Positions 8,718 to 17,082 of a stretch of DNA of 62,568 nt are shown piece by piece. Position 1 is the first letter of the stretch; each line of letters opens with the position of its first letter. The position numbers and the translations under genes are program-made. Origin of the DNA: Rhodospirillales bacterium (lineage in GTDB: Bacteria; Pseudomonadota; Alphaproteobacteria; ATCC43930; CGMCC-115725); assembly GCA_028288725.1 (NCBI GenBank), contig JAQGIC010000046.1:1-62568 (forward strand), read 5' to 3'. Below the pieces are notes generated by a model. It made no database searches. It worked only from the letters and a program-made list of their open reading frames with translations, and had not been told where the DNA came from.

Positions 8718-9191
8718 TCAGGTCCCGGCGGACGCGTCGGGCGGCGGCAGATCGGACAGATTGCCGTAGAGCCGGGTCAAGAGCCGCCGCAACGCATCGC
8801 CATCCGCGGCCGACATGTCGGCCAGCGCCATCGATTCATAGTGGAGAGCCATGGGGACGATCCGCTCCGCGATCGCCCGGCCCTCCGCCGTCAGATCGAC
8901 TTCGACCGCGCGGGCATCGTCGGTGCAGCGCGTGCGGCTGACCAGCATCCGGGCTTGCATGGTGGTGATCAGCCGCGACAGGGTCGATACCTCGATGCTG
9001 GTCGCCTCGGCCAAGGCACCCAGCCGCATCGCGCCGTCGTGCCACAGCACAGCCAGAACGCGCCACATGACGACCGACAGGTCGTCCTTGCGCAGCTCGC
9101 GCTGAAAGGCCTCGGTGATGCGAATCGCCGCGCGATTCAGAAGGTAGGGCAGATAGCGCTGAAGATCGAAGGACGACAAGGGACGCCTCAC
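8718..9191 (-). CDS. MarR family transcriptional regulator
   Basis: A 157-residue winged-helix regulator. The DNA-binding part is LAEATSIEVSTLSRLITTMQ, followed by the wing with RCTDDARAVEVDLTAEGRA, a standard MarR pattern. The ligand is unknown. It is the first gene of a two-gene operon with the cyclase and faces a 250-base intergenic region that also serves the chemoreceptor gene. Autoregulation through that region is likely by analogy with the family. It lacks the conserved N-terminal cysteine seen in the two OhrR-type members elsewhere in this window. Confidence 0.88.
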   Translation of the reverse strand: MRRPLSSFDLQRYLPYLLNRAAIRITEAFQRELRKDDLSVVMWRVLAVLWHDGAMRLGALAEATSIEVSTLSRLITTMQARMLVSRTRCTDDARAVEVDLTAEGRAIAERIVPMALHYESMALADMSAADGDALRRLLTRLYGNLSDLPPPDASAGT

Positions 9192-9444
9192 ATTAGATTT
9201 ATTCCGTTATACTCGGGGGCACGCCCGAGTGAAGCGCCAAATTCCGCATCGGGCTAAGTCACCGCACACGACGCCCCCGGCATGAACTTGGGCCTCGGAA
9301 CATATCATCAGACCTGACGGGTCGCCTTTGCACGGGCGAGACCCGCGGGACGGCCGCTGAAGACGACCCAATTTGAACGGTCGATTAGGCTCTGCGGCGG
9401 ATGCTGCTTAAGCGAACCCGGCAAAAAGAACAGGGAGAATGGGC
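9192..9444. other. Divergent intergenic region with two small hairpins
   Basis: This region separates the MarR operon from the chemoreceptor. ACTCGGG (9211-9217) and CCCGAGT (9224-9230) form a perfect seven-base inverted repeat close to the MarR start, a candidate MarR operator or a leader hairpin. A second imperfect stem, CGGGTC to GACCCG, lies around 9337-9360. No other gene is seen. Confidence 0.3.
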
Positions 9445-10833
9445 ATGGCTCAAGCGGAAGATGCCGGAGCGATGGTCGCCAGCGTCGCGTCCGAGGTCGG
9501 TCGCCTGAGCGTCGATATCGCCGACGTGGTGAGCGATGTCGAACTGGTCAGCGGCCTGATCGACGGCCAGGCACAGCGCTGCGGGCAGATCGGCCGCACG
9601 ACCAGGGACATCATCGACAGCAACCAGCGCATCGCCGATATGGCGGCGGAAACCCGGAACGTCGCCGCCAAGGCGCGTCAGGACATGGTCAATTCCAACG
9701 CGGAAATCCGCAATTCCTTAAACGCCATCCAGGATCTCGTCGCCTCGGTCAGCACGATCGGCAGCCAGCTCGCCGCGCTTGAAATCGCGATGCAGCGCGT
9801 CGGAAAAGTGACGGACGGGATCGACCGGATCGCCCGGCAGACCAACCTGCTGGCCTTGAACGCGACGATCGAGGCGGCCCGCGCCGGCGAGGCCGGCAGG
9901 GGCTTCGCTGTCGTGGCGACCGAGGTCAAGGCGCTGGCCCGCGAGACGAGTTCGGCAACCGCCGAGATCGGCGCCACGCTGGCCGGCCTGACCGAGCAGG
10001 TCCGCCGCCTGGTCCAGCAGAGCGCCGAGGGCTCGCGCCGCGCCGAGACCGTCAGCGCCAGCACCGTGACGATCGGCTCGGTCATGGCGACCGTCGGCGA
10101 CGCCGTCGTGCGGGTCGACGAGAATGCCGGCCGGATCGCCGAGGCGACCGAGGAAATCGCCCGCCGCTGCGACGGGTTCGCCAGCACGGTCGACGAAATG
10201 AACGGCGGCGTCGTCCAATCCAACACCAGCCTCAGATTGGCGGCGGAGCGGAGCCAGCGCGTGCTGGGCGCCAGCGAGGCGATCATGGCGCTGACCGCAT
10301 CCTCCGGCTTCGAGACGGTCGACACGAAATTCATCGAGGCGGCCGTCACGGTCGCGAAACGGATCGAGGACCGGTTCGCCGCCGCGCTCGGTGCCGGCGA
10401 GGTCACGCTCGACGATTTGTTCGACAAGCAGCTCGTGCCGATCGCGGGCTCCGATCCGCCGCAATTCATGACACGCTACATTCCGTTCCTGGATCGGACG
10501 CTGCCGCCCCTGCACGATCCGGTGATGCAGCTCGACGAGCGCATGGTCTTTTGCGCGCCGCTCGACCACAACCAGTTGATCCCGACCCATAATCCGCAGT
10601 TCCGCAAACCGCAGGGGCGGGATCCGGTCTGGAACGCCGCGAACAGCCGGAACCGGCGGCGCTATCTCGACAAGACCGCGGCGGCGGTGATGGCCAATAC
10701 CAAGCCGTTCCTGCTGCAGACCTATCGCCGCGACATGGGCGGCGGGGTCTTCGCCTTGATGAAGGACGTCTCGGCCCCGATCCGGGTCGCCGGCCGGCTC
10801 TGGGGCGGATTGCGGGTCTGCTATCGGGTGTGA
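9445..10833 (+). CDS. Soluble methyl-accepting chemotaxis protein with C-terminal sensor region
   Basis: A 462-residue protein without any membrane segment. Residues about 20-290 form a coiled-coil signalling domain with the kinase-binding hairpin tip [20 protein letters not shown] and [17 protein letters not shown]. The last 170 residues (from about [19 protein letters not shown]) form a separate alpha/beta region ending in [12 protein letters not shown], which resembles the end of Cache-type sensor domains. The sensor is thus downstream of the signalling part. ATG at 9445 is chosen because AGGGAG lies seven bases upstream; the ATG at 9439 is too close to it. It is probably a cytosolic chemoreceptor working with CheA elsewhere. 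Confidence 0.85.
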   Translation: MAQAEDAGAMVASVASEVGRLSVDIADVVSDVELVSGLIDGQAQRCGQIGRTTRDIIDSNQRIADMAAETRNVAAKARQDMVNSNAEIRNSLNAIQDLVASVSTIGSQLAALEIAMQRVGKVTDGIDRIARQTNLLALNATIEAARAGEAGRGFAVVATEVKALARETSSATAEIGATLAGLTEQVRRLVQQSAEGSRRAETVSASTVTIGSVMATVGDAVVRVDENAGRIAEATEEIARRCDGFASTVDEMNGGVVQSNTSLRLAAERSQRVLGASEAIMALTASSGFETVDTKFIEAAVTVAKRIEDRFAAALGAGEVTLDDLFDKQLVPIAGSDPPQFMTRYIPFLDRTLPPLHDPVMQLDERMVFCAPLDHNQLIPTHNPQFRKPQGRDPVWNAANSRNRRRYLDKTAAAVMANTKPFLLQTYRRDMGGGVFALMKDVSAPIRVAGRLWGGLRVCYRV

Positions 10834-10907
10834 ACGGCCGAGAGCGGGTGACGGATCGGGGGCTCTTGCTTTAGGCTGGCGCGACTTTTCCCCGCTCGCT
10901 CCGAGGC

Positions 10908-11279
10908 ATGACCCTTGACCGCATCCGCCTATTCGACGCGCCCGCACCGCGCGGCGCTCCGCCCATGACCGGCCGCTGGGTCAAGATCGCGACGACCGAC
11001 GCGATCGCAGACGACGACATGATCGCCGTCGAAATCGAAGGCAGGCAGATCGCGATCTACCATGTCGGCGACGCGTTCCACGCGACTGCCAACATCTGCA
11101 CCCATGCCTACGCGCTGCTGACCGACGGCTTCCTGGATGAATGCGTCATCGAATGCCCGCTCCACGCCGGCCGCTTCGACATCAAGACCGGCAAGGCCCT
11201 GGGCCCGCCGGTCAACCGCGACCTGAAGGTCTACAGGCTCAAGGTCGAGGGCGACGACATCCTGGTCGAGCTGGATTAA
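10908..11279 (+). CDS. Rieske [2Fe-2S] ferredoxin-like protein
   Basis: A 123-residue small electron carrier. The two halves of the Rieske cluster-binding site are NICTHAYALL (Cys-x-His) and CPLHAGRFDIKTG (Cys-x2-His), with the usual spacing and the KVYRLKVEGDDILVEL ending typical of dioxygenase-type ferredoxins. It probably passes electrons to a Rieske non-haem oxygenase encoded elsewhere; none is present here. The start at 10908 has only a weak GAGG just upstream, and the ATG at 10965 (MTGRWVKIA) would also give a complete domain. Its stop is three bases from the convergent alcohol dehydrogenase stop. Confidence 0.87.
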   Translation: MTLDRIRLFDAPAPRGAPPMTGRWVKIATTDAIADDDMIAVEIEGRQIAIYHVGDAFHATANICTHAYALLTDGFLDECVIECPLHAGRFDIKTGKALGPPVNRDLKVYRLKVEGDDILVELD

Positions 11280-11282
11280 CGC

Positions 11283-12443
11283 TTAGGCGTAGCAGCGTTC
11301 GTACAGCTCGACCATTTCCTCGATGGTCGGCACGCGCGGATTATTGCCGGGCGAGCCCGACGCCAGCGCCTGCTGCGCCATGGTCGGCGCCAACTCGTGA
11401 TAGCGCTTGCGATCGATGCCGTAGCGCTCGGGCGTCGGCACCGACAGGTCGCGGTTGATCCGGCGCAGCGCGTCGATCAGCCGGGCGACCGCGGCCTGGT
11501 CGCCCTCGGCCGGGTCGGACAGTCCCATGGCATGGGCGCATTGGGCATAGCGCGGCATGGCCGCCGGTGCCGAGAAAGCCGTGATCTCGGGCAGCAGCAT
11601 GGCGTTCGACAGGCCGTGCGGCACGTGGAAGAAGGCACCGATCGGGCGACTCATGCCATGGACCAATGCCACCGACGCGTTCGAGAAGGCGATGCCTGCC
11701 TGGGTGGCGCCCAGCATCATCGCCTCGCGCGCCGGCCGGTTGTCGGGCTCGGCGCAGACCACCGGCAAATGGGTCCAGATCAGCTTCATGGCCGAGAGGG
11801 CCATGCTGTCGCTGAACAGGTTGGCGCGCTTGCTGACATAGGCCTCGATCGCATGGGTCAGCGCATCGATGCCGGTATCGGCCGTGAGCCTGAGCGGCAT
11901 GGTCAGCGTCAGCTCGTAGTCGACGATCGTCGCGATCGCCGACGCGGGCAGCCCGGCGATCAGCATCTTCTCGTCGGTTTCGGTATCGGTGATGACGGTG
12001 AAGCGCGTCACCTCCGACCCGGTGCCGGCCGTGGTCGGAATCGCGACCAGCGGCAGACCCATGGCCGGAATCGGCGCGGGCACCTTGTAGTCGCGCATCT
12101 TGCCGCCGTTGGCCGCCAGGATCGCCATCCCCTTGGCCGTGTCGATCGGGCTGCCGCCGCCCAGCGCCAATAGGCCGTCGAAGTCCCCGGCCGCGATCGC
12201 CTTGGCGCCGGCCTCGATCACGTCCGTGGTCGGATCGGGCACCGTATCGGCGAACACGCCCCAGGCGATCCCGGCGGCGTCGAGCAGGTCGGTCACGGCG
12301 GCCAACCGTCCGGAGTCGCGCATGAACGGGTCGGTCACGATGAGCGGTTTCACGATACCGACTCGTCCCAGCAATCCCGGCAGCTCTTTCAAGGCGCCAC
12401 CGCCGATGACCATCTGACGCGGCAGGGTGATATTGGCGATCAT
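11283..12443 (-). CDS. Iron-containing alcohol dehydrogenase
   Basis: A 386-residue group III alcohol dehydrogenase. The nucleotide-binding part has ALGGGSPIDTAKGMAIL and IPTTAGTGSEVTRFTVI. The metal ligands are expected in DTGIDALTHAIEAYVS (Asp and His) and in ALVHGMSRPIGAFFHVPHG (two His), all present. It oxidises an alcohol or reduces an aldehyde with NAD(P); the exact substrate is unknown. It is monocistronic, convergent with the Rieske ferredoxin and divergent from the TAXI binding protein. The ATG is at 12443, after a GGGAGAACC stretch. Confidence 0.92.
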   Translation of the reverse strand: MIANITLPRQMVIGGGALKELPGLLGRVGIVKPLIVTDPFMRDSGRLAAVTDLLDAAGIAWGVFADTVPDPTTDVIEAGAKAIAAGDFDGLLALGGGSPIDTAKGMAILAANGGKMRDYKVPAPIPAMGLPLVAIPTTAGTGSEVTRFTVITDTETDEKMLIAGLPASAIATIVDYELTLTMPLRLTADTGIDALTHAIEAYVSKRANLFSDSMALSAMKLIWTHLPVVCAEPDNRPAREAMMLGATQAGIAFSNASVALVHGMSRPIGAFFHVPHGLSNAMLLPEITAFSAPAAMPRYAQCAHAMGLSDPAEGDQAAVARLIDALRRINRDLSVPTPERYGIDRKRYHELAPTMAQQALASGSPGNNPRVPTIEEMVELYERCYA

Positions 12444-12646
12444 CGGACGGGTTCTCCCATTTCCTAGTTCGTTTCAGCCGGTTATAGCGACTGCATCGGG
12501 CGTGCGACAGAGATTGGTCGGCAATGGACCGTCGCCAAGGGCCGAAAATTCGTTGGGTCGAGGAATAGAATGGTTCGATCGATCGTTCGTTCATCAATGA
12601 GGTCTTAGGTTTTTCGGCCGACTCTCTTTAGGCTGCTCAGTGCAGT

Positions 12647-12671
12647 GGCCGAAGGACACTGGTCCTTGGCC
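12647..12671. promoter_or_regulatory. Hairpin in the leader of the TAXI protein gene
   Basis: GGCC-G-AAGGAC (12647-12657) pairs with GTCCTT-GGCC (12662-12671) around a short loop, with one unpaired base. It sits 36 bases before the ATG of the TAXI gene, inside the likely 5' leader. A leader role is possible but not shown. Confidence 0.3.
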
Positions 12672-12706
12672 GACAGGGCATCTCCCTCGCGCTCCTGGAG
12701 CCGGCG

Positions 12707-13834
12707 ATGAAGCGTTCGCAACCCGATCCGATTTCCCGCCCCGCAGCGGCGGGCGATCGATTGGCGGCGACAACTAGTCGCCGATCGACGGCGACAATTA
12801 GTCGCCGCGGATTGCTCCGGATCCTGGCCGGCGGCACCGCGGTTCTGGCCTTTGGCCTCGGCCGGCGCGTATGGGCCGCCAGCACCGACATCCGTTTCTT
12901 CCGCATCGGCACCGGCGCCCCGAGCGGGACCTATTTCCCGTTGGGCGGCGAGATGGCGAATGCGTTGTCGAACCCGCCCGGCTCGCGCGATTGCGCCAAG
13001 GGCGGCGCCTGCGGCGTGCCCGGCGTCATCGCGGTCGCGCAGGCGAGCCAAGGCTCGGTCGAGAATGTCGAGGCGGTCGAGAAAGGGCAATTCGATTCGG
13101 CCCTGTGCCAGGCCGATGTCGCCAGCTGGGCCTATGCCGGCAGCAACGCCTTCGCCAAGGCCGGCCCCCAGCCGCAGTTGCGCGCGCTGGCCAATCTCTA
13201 TTCCGAAAGCCTTCACATCGTCGTGCGCGCCGACGGACCGATCCATAGCCTGAAGGATCTGAAGGGCAAGCGCATCTCGCTGGGCGAGCCGGAGTCCGGC
13301 ACGCTGGTCGATGCCCGCCTGGTCCTCGCCGGCGTGGGTCTCGCCGAAAAGGATCTGAAGGCGAGCTATATGAAGCTGGCCCCGGCGGCGGCCGGCCTGG
13401 CCGACGGTTCGATGGACGGGTTCTTCCAGATCGCTGGCTGGCCCGTCCCGGCGATCGCCGAACTGGCCCAGAACACCAAGCTGCGTCTGCTGCCGATCGC
13501 GGCCGACACGGCCGAGAAGCTGCGCAGGAAATGGAGCTATTTGGCCGCGGACCGGATCCCGGCCGGCAGCTATGATGGCATCGACGAAGATGTCGAGACG
13601 ATCGGCATCGGTGCCGAATGGATCACGACCGACAAGATCGAGACGGATTTCGCCTACCGCCTGGTCAAGGCGCTCTGGCACGAGAGCAGCCAGAAGATGA
13701 TCGAGAACGGCCATCCGATCGGCAAGCGGATCAAGCTTGCCCATGCCATCGACGGGCTGGCCCTGCCGCTGCATCCGGGCGCCGAGCAATTCTACCGCGA
13801 GGCCGGCCTGCTGGTGCAAGCCTCACAGAACTAA
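12707..13834 (+). CDS. TAXI family TRAP-type solute-binding protein with Tat signal
   Basis: A 375-residue exported binding protein. The N-terminus carries a twin-arginine signal, SRRGLLRILAGGTAVLAFG (about residues 32-50), with cleavage likely after the following alanine-rich stretch. The mature part begins with the TAXI family hallmark IRFFRIGTGAPSGTYFPLGG, followed by SQGSVENVEAVEKGQFD and LKDLKGKRISLGEPESGT. TAXI proteins bind small carboxylates or glutamate for a fused TRAP permease, but no permease gene lies nearby, so it is an orphan here. Eight residues upstream of SRRG is a second SRR, produced by a 24-base repeat. Confidence 0.87.
   Translation: MKRSQPDPISRPAAAGDRLAATTSRRSTATISRRGLLRILAGGTAVLAFGLGRRVWAASTDIRFFRIGTGAPSGTYFPLGGEMANALSNPPGSRDCAKGGACGVPGVIAVAQASQGSVENVEAVEKGQFDSALCQADVASWAYAGSNAFAKAGPQPQLRALANLYSESLHIVVRADGPIHSLKDLKGKRISLGEPESGTLVDARLVLAGVGLAEKDLKASYMKLAPAAAGLADGSMDGFFQIAGWPVPAIAELAQNTKLRLLPIAADTAEKLRRKWSYLAADRIPAGSYDGIDEDVETIGIGAEWITTDKIETDFAYRLVKALWHESSQKMIENGHPIGKRIKLAHAIDGLALPLHPGAEQFYREAGLLVQASQN
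12765..12807. repeat. Two tandem palindromes inside the Tat signal coding region
   Basis: CGGCGAC-AACTA-GTCGCCG (12765-12783) and CGGCGAC-AATTA-GTCGCCG (12789-12807) are near-identical hairpins with a 24-base period. They encode the repeated pattern TxSRR in the n-region of the signal peptide. The period is eight codons, so the frame is kept. Confidence 0.7.
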
Positions 13835-14101
13835 TACAACTAAAAGTCCATTTAATTCGTGATATTGGCGAATACCTGCCAGTAGAACAATCTTCATCTG
13901 ACAGATTTTCGACACAGACGCAGTTGAAATTCACCGGGCTTTGTCCCGAGTAAGTACTATTTTCGCCCAAAAATGGTCCTGGATGAATTAATCCGGGAAC
14001 AAATCTTTGGTGCGATGCGTATCACCTTCGGCACAAATGCGGAGAGCTATTGTAGCGCCCGAGCACCTTCACCACCGCGACTTTACGTTGGGGAAGGCAG
14101 A
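13835..14101. other. A/T-rich upstream region of the PA14 protein gene
   Basis: This 267-base gap is clearly lower in G+C than its surroundings, especially 13835-13930 and 13960-14010. It has no recognised gene; an in-frame upstream ATG at 13973 would add a non-signal-like extension and is rejected. It probably holds the promoter of the secreted protein gene. GGGGAAGG at 14090-14097 is the likely ribosome binding site. Confidence 0.4.
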
Positions 14102-16597
14102 ATGCGCATGCGATCGATCCTACACACGCTGACAATCCTGATTGTCGGCGCCGGCTTCGGCCTGCCGGCGTCGGCACAAGGCGTGCTCAACGGCGGCTTT
14201 CTCGGCACCTACTATGCCAACGCCAATCTCTCCGGCGCGCCGTCGTTTCAGCGCCGCGACGTCCGCCTCGATTTCACCTGGGGATCCGCCGGCGCCGGCG
14301 GATCGAGCTCGCCGGAATATGCGGCGGTCGGCTCCAAGGGCCTGTCGGTCTCCTGGAGCGGCAGCGTGGTTCCCACGACCAGCGAGACTTACAGCTTTGC
14401 CGTAAAGGTCAGCGGCGGCAGCCTGAACCTGTCGATCCGGCCGACCGGCGGCTCCAGTTGGACGAGCCTGATCGCCGACAGCGGCGGCACGAGCCAACGG
14501 ACCGATCGGGCCTCCTTCGCCATGGCCGCCGGTCATTCCTACGATCTGCAGATCCGGTATGCCCAGCCGGCGGCACTCGGCGGCATCCACCTGAGCTGGA
14601 GCAGCCCGACCGTCGCGACCCACGTGATCGAGCCGGCGACGCCGCTGGGGCTTAACATCGGCTATGCCGGCCCGAACGACCCGAACCTGATCTTCGCCGA
14701 CGCGATCAAGCAATCCTACGGCTTCCAGATCTACAACGACCATACCGACGCGAGCCATCCGGCCAAGGTCGATGCCAACGGCTGGCCGATGCAGGATGCG
14801 ACCCTGCCGATCTGGACCAGCCATAGCGAGCCCGGCGGCACCTATAACCTGCGCTTCAACGGCCAGGCCCAGGTGGTCGACTGGCTGGGCGCCGGCAACT
14901 TTTCCAGCGGCGGTAAGAGTTACGGCGCCATTCTGCCCTCGGGCGTGGGCTTCGATCCGACCACCAACACCACGTCGGTCAGCTGGACCATCGCGGCCAA
15001 CGCGCCGCCGAAGGCGATCTGGTTCGGCTTCGGCGCCACCCGGCGCGTGCCGGGCAGCGCCGGCGGCACCGGCATCACCAAAGTGGCCCTGCTGCGCCCG
15101 CTCGCGCTGAACGGCACGACGAGCCATGCGCCCGGCGAGCTGTTCACCTCGGAATTCAAGACCCTGCTGGGCCGCTTCTCCGCGATCCGCTTCATGGACT
15201 ACCTGGCGACGCTCAACAATGAACAGGTCACCTGGGCCGACCGGATCAAACCCACCGACTGGAGCCAGTATCAGCCGACCAACGGCTATGGCTATCAAGG
15301 CAAGGGCGGTGCCTGGGAATATCTGGTCGAACTGGCCAACGAGACCGGCAAGGACGTCTGGATCAACATCCCGCTGAACGCGAACGACGATTACGTGACC
15401 AAGGTCGCGCAACTGCTGGCCTATGGCAGCGACGGGACCAATCCCTACACCGCCCCGCAGGCGGCACCCGTCTACCCGCCGCTGAATTCGAACCTGCGGG
15501 TCTATATCGAATATTCCAACGAGATCTGGAACGCATATTTCCTGCAGCATCAGCAGTTGCGCAACAGCGCGAACGCCGAGGTAAAGGCCGGCAACTCGCC
15601 GCTGAACTATGACGGCACGACCGACGCCAGCATCTGGTTCAAGCGCCGGATCGCCGAGCGTATCAAGCAGATCAGCGACCTGTTCCGCGGCGTCTGGGGC
15701 AGTCCTGCCATGTTGACGACGATCCGCCCGGTCGACGAATTCGAATATGGCGATGCGGGTGCCTATGGCCAGGTCGGGCTGAACTTTCTCGACGCGTATT
15801 ATAACAACGGCGACGGCATCGCCCACGTCCCCAATCCGGTCCCGGTCAACAGCTACATCTGGGGGGCCGGCGGCGGCTGGTACACCACGATCAACAATGA
15901 CGGCGCCACCAGCGTCTCCGCCATGTATGGCTCGGGCCTGAGCATGTCGGTGATCTCGAGCACGATCACGGACGCCAATCTGGCACGGGCCTTCGGGCTG
16001 CATGTCGTCGGCTACGAAGGCGGCTTCTCCATCGGCAACACATCGGGCAGCACGTCGGCGACCCAGCAGGCGCTGCAACTATCGGCGAACTATGCCTCCG
16101 CCGCGGCCGGGATGGAAAGCCAGACCATCAACCTGTTCTATCATGACGGCGGCGAGCTGCCGTTCGCCTTCAATTCGGTCGGCGGCACCTACGGCGTCGC
16201 CGGCCCGACCCTGCACGAGCAGAACACGCCGAAGCTCGCCGGCATCGCGGCGGCGATCGCCCAGGGGCCGGCGGCCCCGCTGATCGGACAGGCGGCACCC
16301 GCGACCCTGCCGGTCTCGACCGCGGCGCTCGCCTCCGGTTCGACCGCCAAGGGCGGCACGCTGGCGCAGCCGGCACAATATATCGATTGGACGATAAACC
16401 TGGCCGCCCGCGGCAATTTCACCGTCGCGACCGACACGGCGACGCCGGCCGCCCAGGTGATCTATGTCGACGGCGTGCCGGTCGGTTCTGGCCCCTGGAC
16501 CGGACCTTTGACCAAGGGATTGCACGGCATCCGCATCCAGGACGTCGCGTCCGGCGGCATGACTCTGCGGAATCTGAAGGTGACCGCCGCTCCTTGA
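14102..16597 (+). CDS. Secreted PA14-domain protein with glycosidase-like (clan GH-A) motifs
   Basis: An 831-residue exported protein. MRMRSILHTLTILIVGAGFG and the following PASAQ make a signal peptide, cleaved near residue 24. A PA14-like beta domain follows (about residues 28-180: GGFLGTYYANANLSG, YSFAVKVSGG, GIHLSWSSP). The central 450 residues look like a TIM-barrel: YIEYSNEIWN places an Asn-Glu pair at 473-474, as in the acid/base of clan GH-A, and HVVGYEGGFS places Glu639 as a possible nucleophile. The C-terminal 100 residues look like a beta-sandwich (ARGNFTVATDTATPAAQVIY). It may degrade or bind a polysaccharide, perhaps the cell's own. The substrate is unknown. ATG at 14102 is chosen for signal peptide and ribosome binding site. 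Confidence 0.75.
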   Translation: MRMRSILHTLTILIVGAGFGLPASAQGVLNGGFLGTYYANANLSGAPSFQRRDVRLDFTWGSAGAGGSSSPEYAAVGSKGLSVSWSGSVVPTTSETYSFAVKVSGGSLNLSIRPTGGSSWTSLIADSGGTSQRTDRASFAMAAGHSYDLQIRYAQPAALGGIHLSWSSPTVATHVIEPATPLGLNIGYAGPNDPNLIFADAIKQSYGFQIYNDHTDASHPAKVDANGWPMQDATLPIWTSHSEPGGTYNLRFNGQAQVVDWLGAGNFSSGGKSYGAILPSGVGFDPTTNTTSVSWTIAANAPPKAIWFGFGATRRVPGSAGGTGITKVALLRPLALNGTTSHAPGELFTSEFKTLLGRFSAIRFMDYLATLNNEQVTWADRIKPTDWSQYQPTNGYGYQGKGGAWEYLVELANETGKDVWINIPLNANDDYVTKVAQLLAYGSDGTNPYTAPQAAPVYPPLNSNLRVYIEYSNEIWNAYFLQHQQLRNSANAEVKAGNSPLNYDGTTDASIWFKRRIAERIKQISDLFRGVWGSPAMLTTIRPVDEFEYGDAGAYGQVGLNFLDAYYNNGDGIAHVPNPVPVNSYIWGAGGGWYTTINNDGATSVSAMYGSGLSMSVISSTITDANLARAFGLHVVGYEGGFSIGNTSGSTSATQQALQLSANYASAAAGMESQTINLFYHDGGELPFAFNSVGGTYGVAGPTLHEQNTPKLAGIAAAIAQGPAAPLIGQAAPATLPVSTAALASGSTAKGGTLAQPAQYIDWTINLAARGNFTVATDTATPAAQVIYVDGVPVGSGPWTGPLTKGLHGIRIQDVASGGMTLRNLKVTAAP

Positions 16598-16608
16598 GCC
16601 AAGCCTGG

Positions 16609-16830
16609 TTAAACCAAGCGGCGGATCTCGATGCGGGCGTGATCCGCCAATTGCTCGACGCCGACCAGCTCGCTGCCGGTCGTGGCGCAGAAATGCTCGA
16701 AATCCTTGGGCGCGCCCGGGTCGGTCGCCAAGACGGCCAGGATCTCGCCGACCGCGACATTCTTCAGCGCCTTGCGCGCCTTCAGGACGGGAAGCGGGCA
16801 GATCAGCCCGCGGGCATCGAGTTCGGTCAT
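16609..16830 (-). CDS. TusA-like sulfurtransferase (SirA/YedF family)
   Basis: A 73-residue protein, the normal size for this family. It begins MTELDARGLICPLPVLKARK, with the family's CPxP motif and the sulfur-carrying cysteine at residue 11, followed by VAVGEILAVLATDPGAPKD. TusA-like proteins hand persulfide sulfur between partners in tRNA thiolation, molybdenum cofactor sulfuration or dissimilatory sulfur oxidation. It lies 250 bases from, and divergent to, the probable sulfite dehydrogenase genes, which fits a sulfur-oxidation role. General tRNA or cofactor roles are also possible. It converges on the PA14 protein gene with only 11 bases between them. Confidence 0.85.
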   Translation of the reverse strand: MTELDARGLICPLPVLKARKALKNVAVGEILAVLATDPGAPKDFEHFCATTGSELVGVEQLADHARIEIRRLV

Positions 16831-16878
16831 GCGGGGAACATGGCGCGCGCGGCCGACCGGCGCAAGTCGTCGACCGGC

Positions 16879-17031
16879 TTAGCCCAGGTGCCCGGTCCGC
16901 ATTTCCAGCGCCGCCAGGACGGCGGCCATGTCGGCGTGGCCGAGCGCCAGCGTTTCGCCATAGAGGATCGACGCCGGGGTGCGACCTCTCGACCGCAGCA
17001 GCCCGTTTGACCCCGCGCATCCGGCAGTCCA
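16879..17031 (-). pseudogene. Possible gene fragment without a start codon
   Basis: On the minus strand an open frame of about 50 codons ends at TAA (16879-16881) and encodes TPASILYGETLALGHADMAA followed by VLAALEMRTGHLG. Its residue composition looks like real protein. An in-frame TGA at 17032-17034 lies upstream, and there is no ATG, GTG or TTG before the internal ATG of HADM. It may be the tail of a decayed gene or chance. I do not recognise it. Confidence 0.25.
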
Positions 17032-17082
17032 TCATCGGGTCGGACGAATTCTCGACCGCCTCGGGGGAAGCGCCAGCACTTC

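Noticed and set aside
14120-16078. A 652-codon minus-strand frame opposite the PA14 protein
   Set aside because: No signal, domain or ribosome binding site; the plus-strand protein has a signal peptide and domain pattern.
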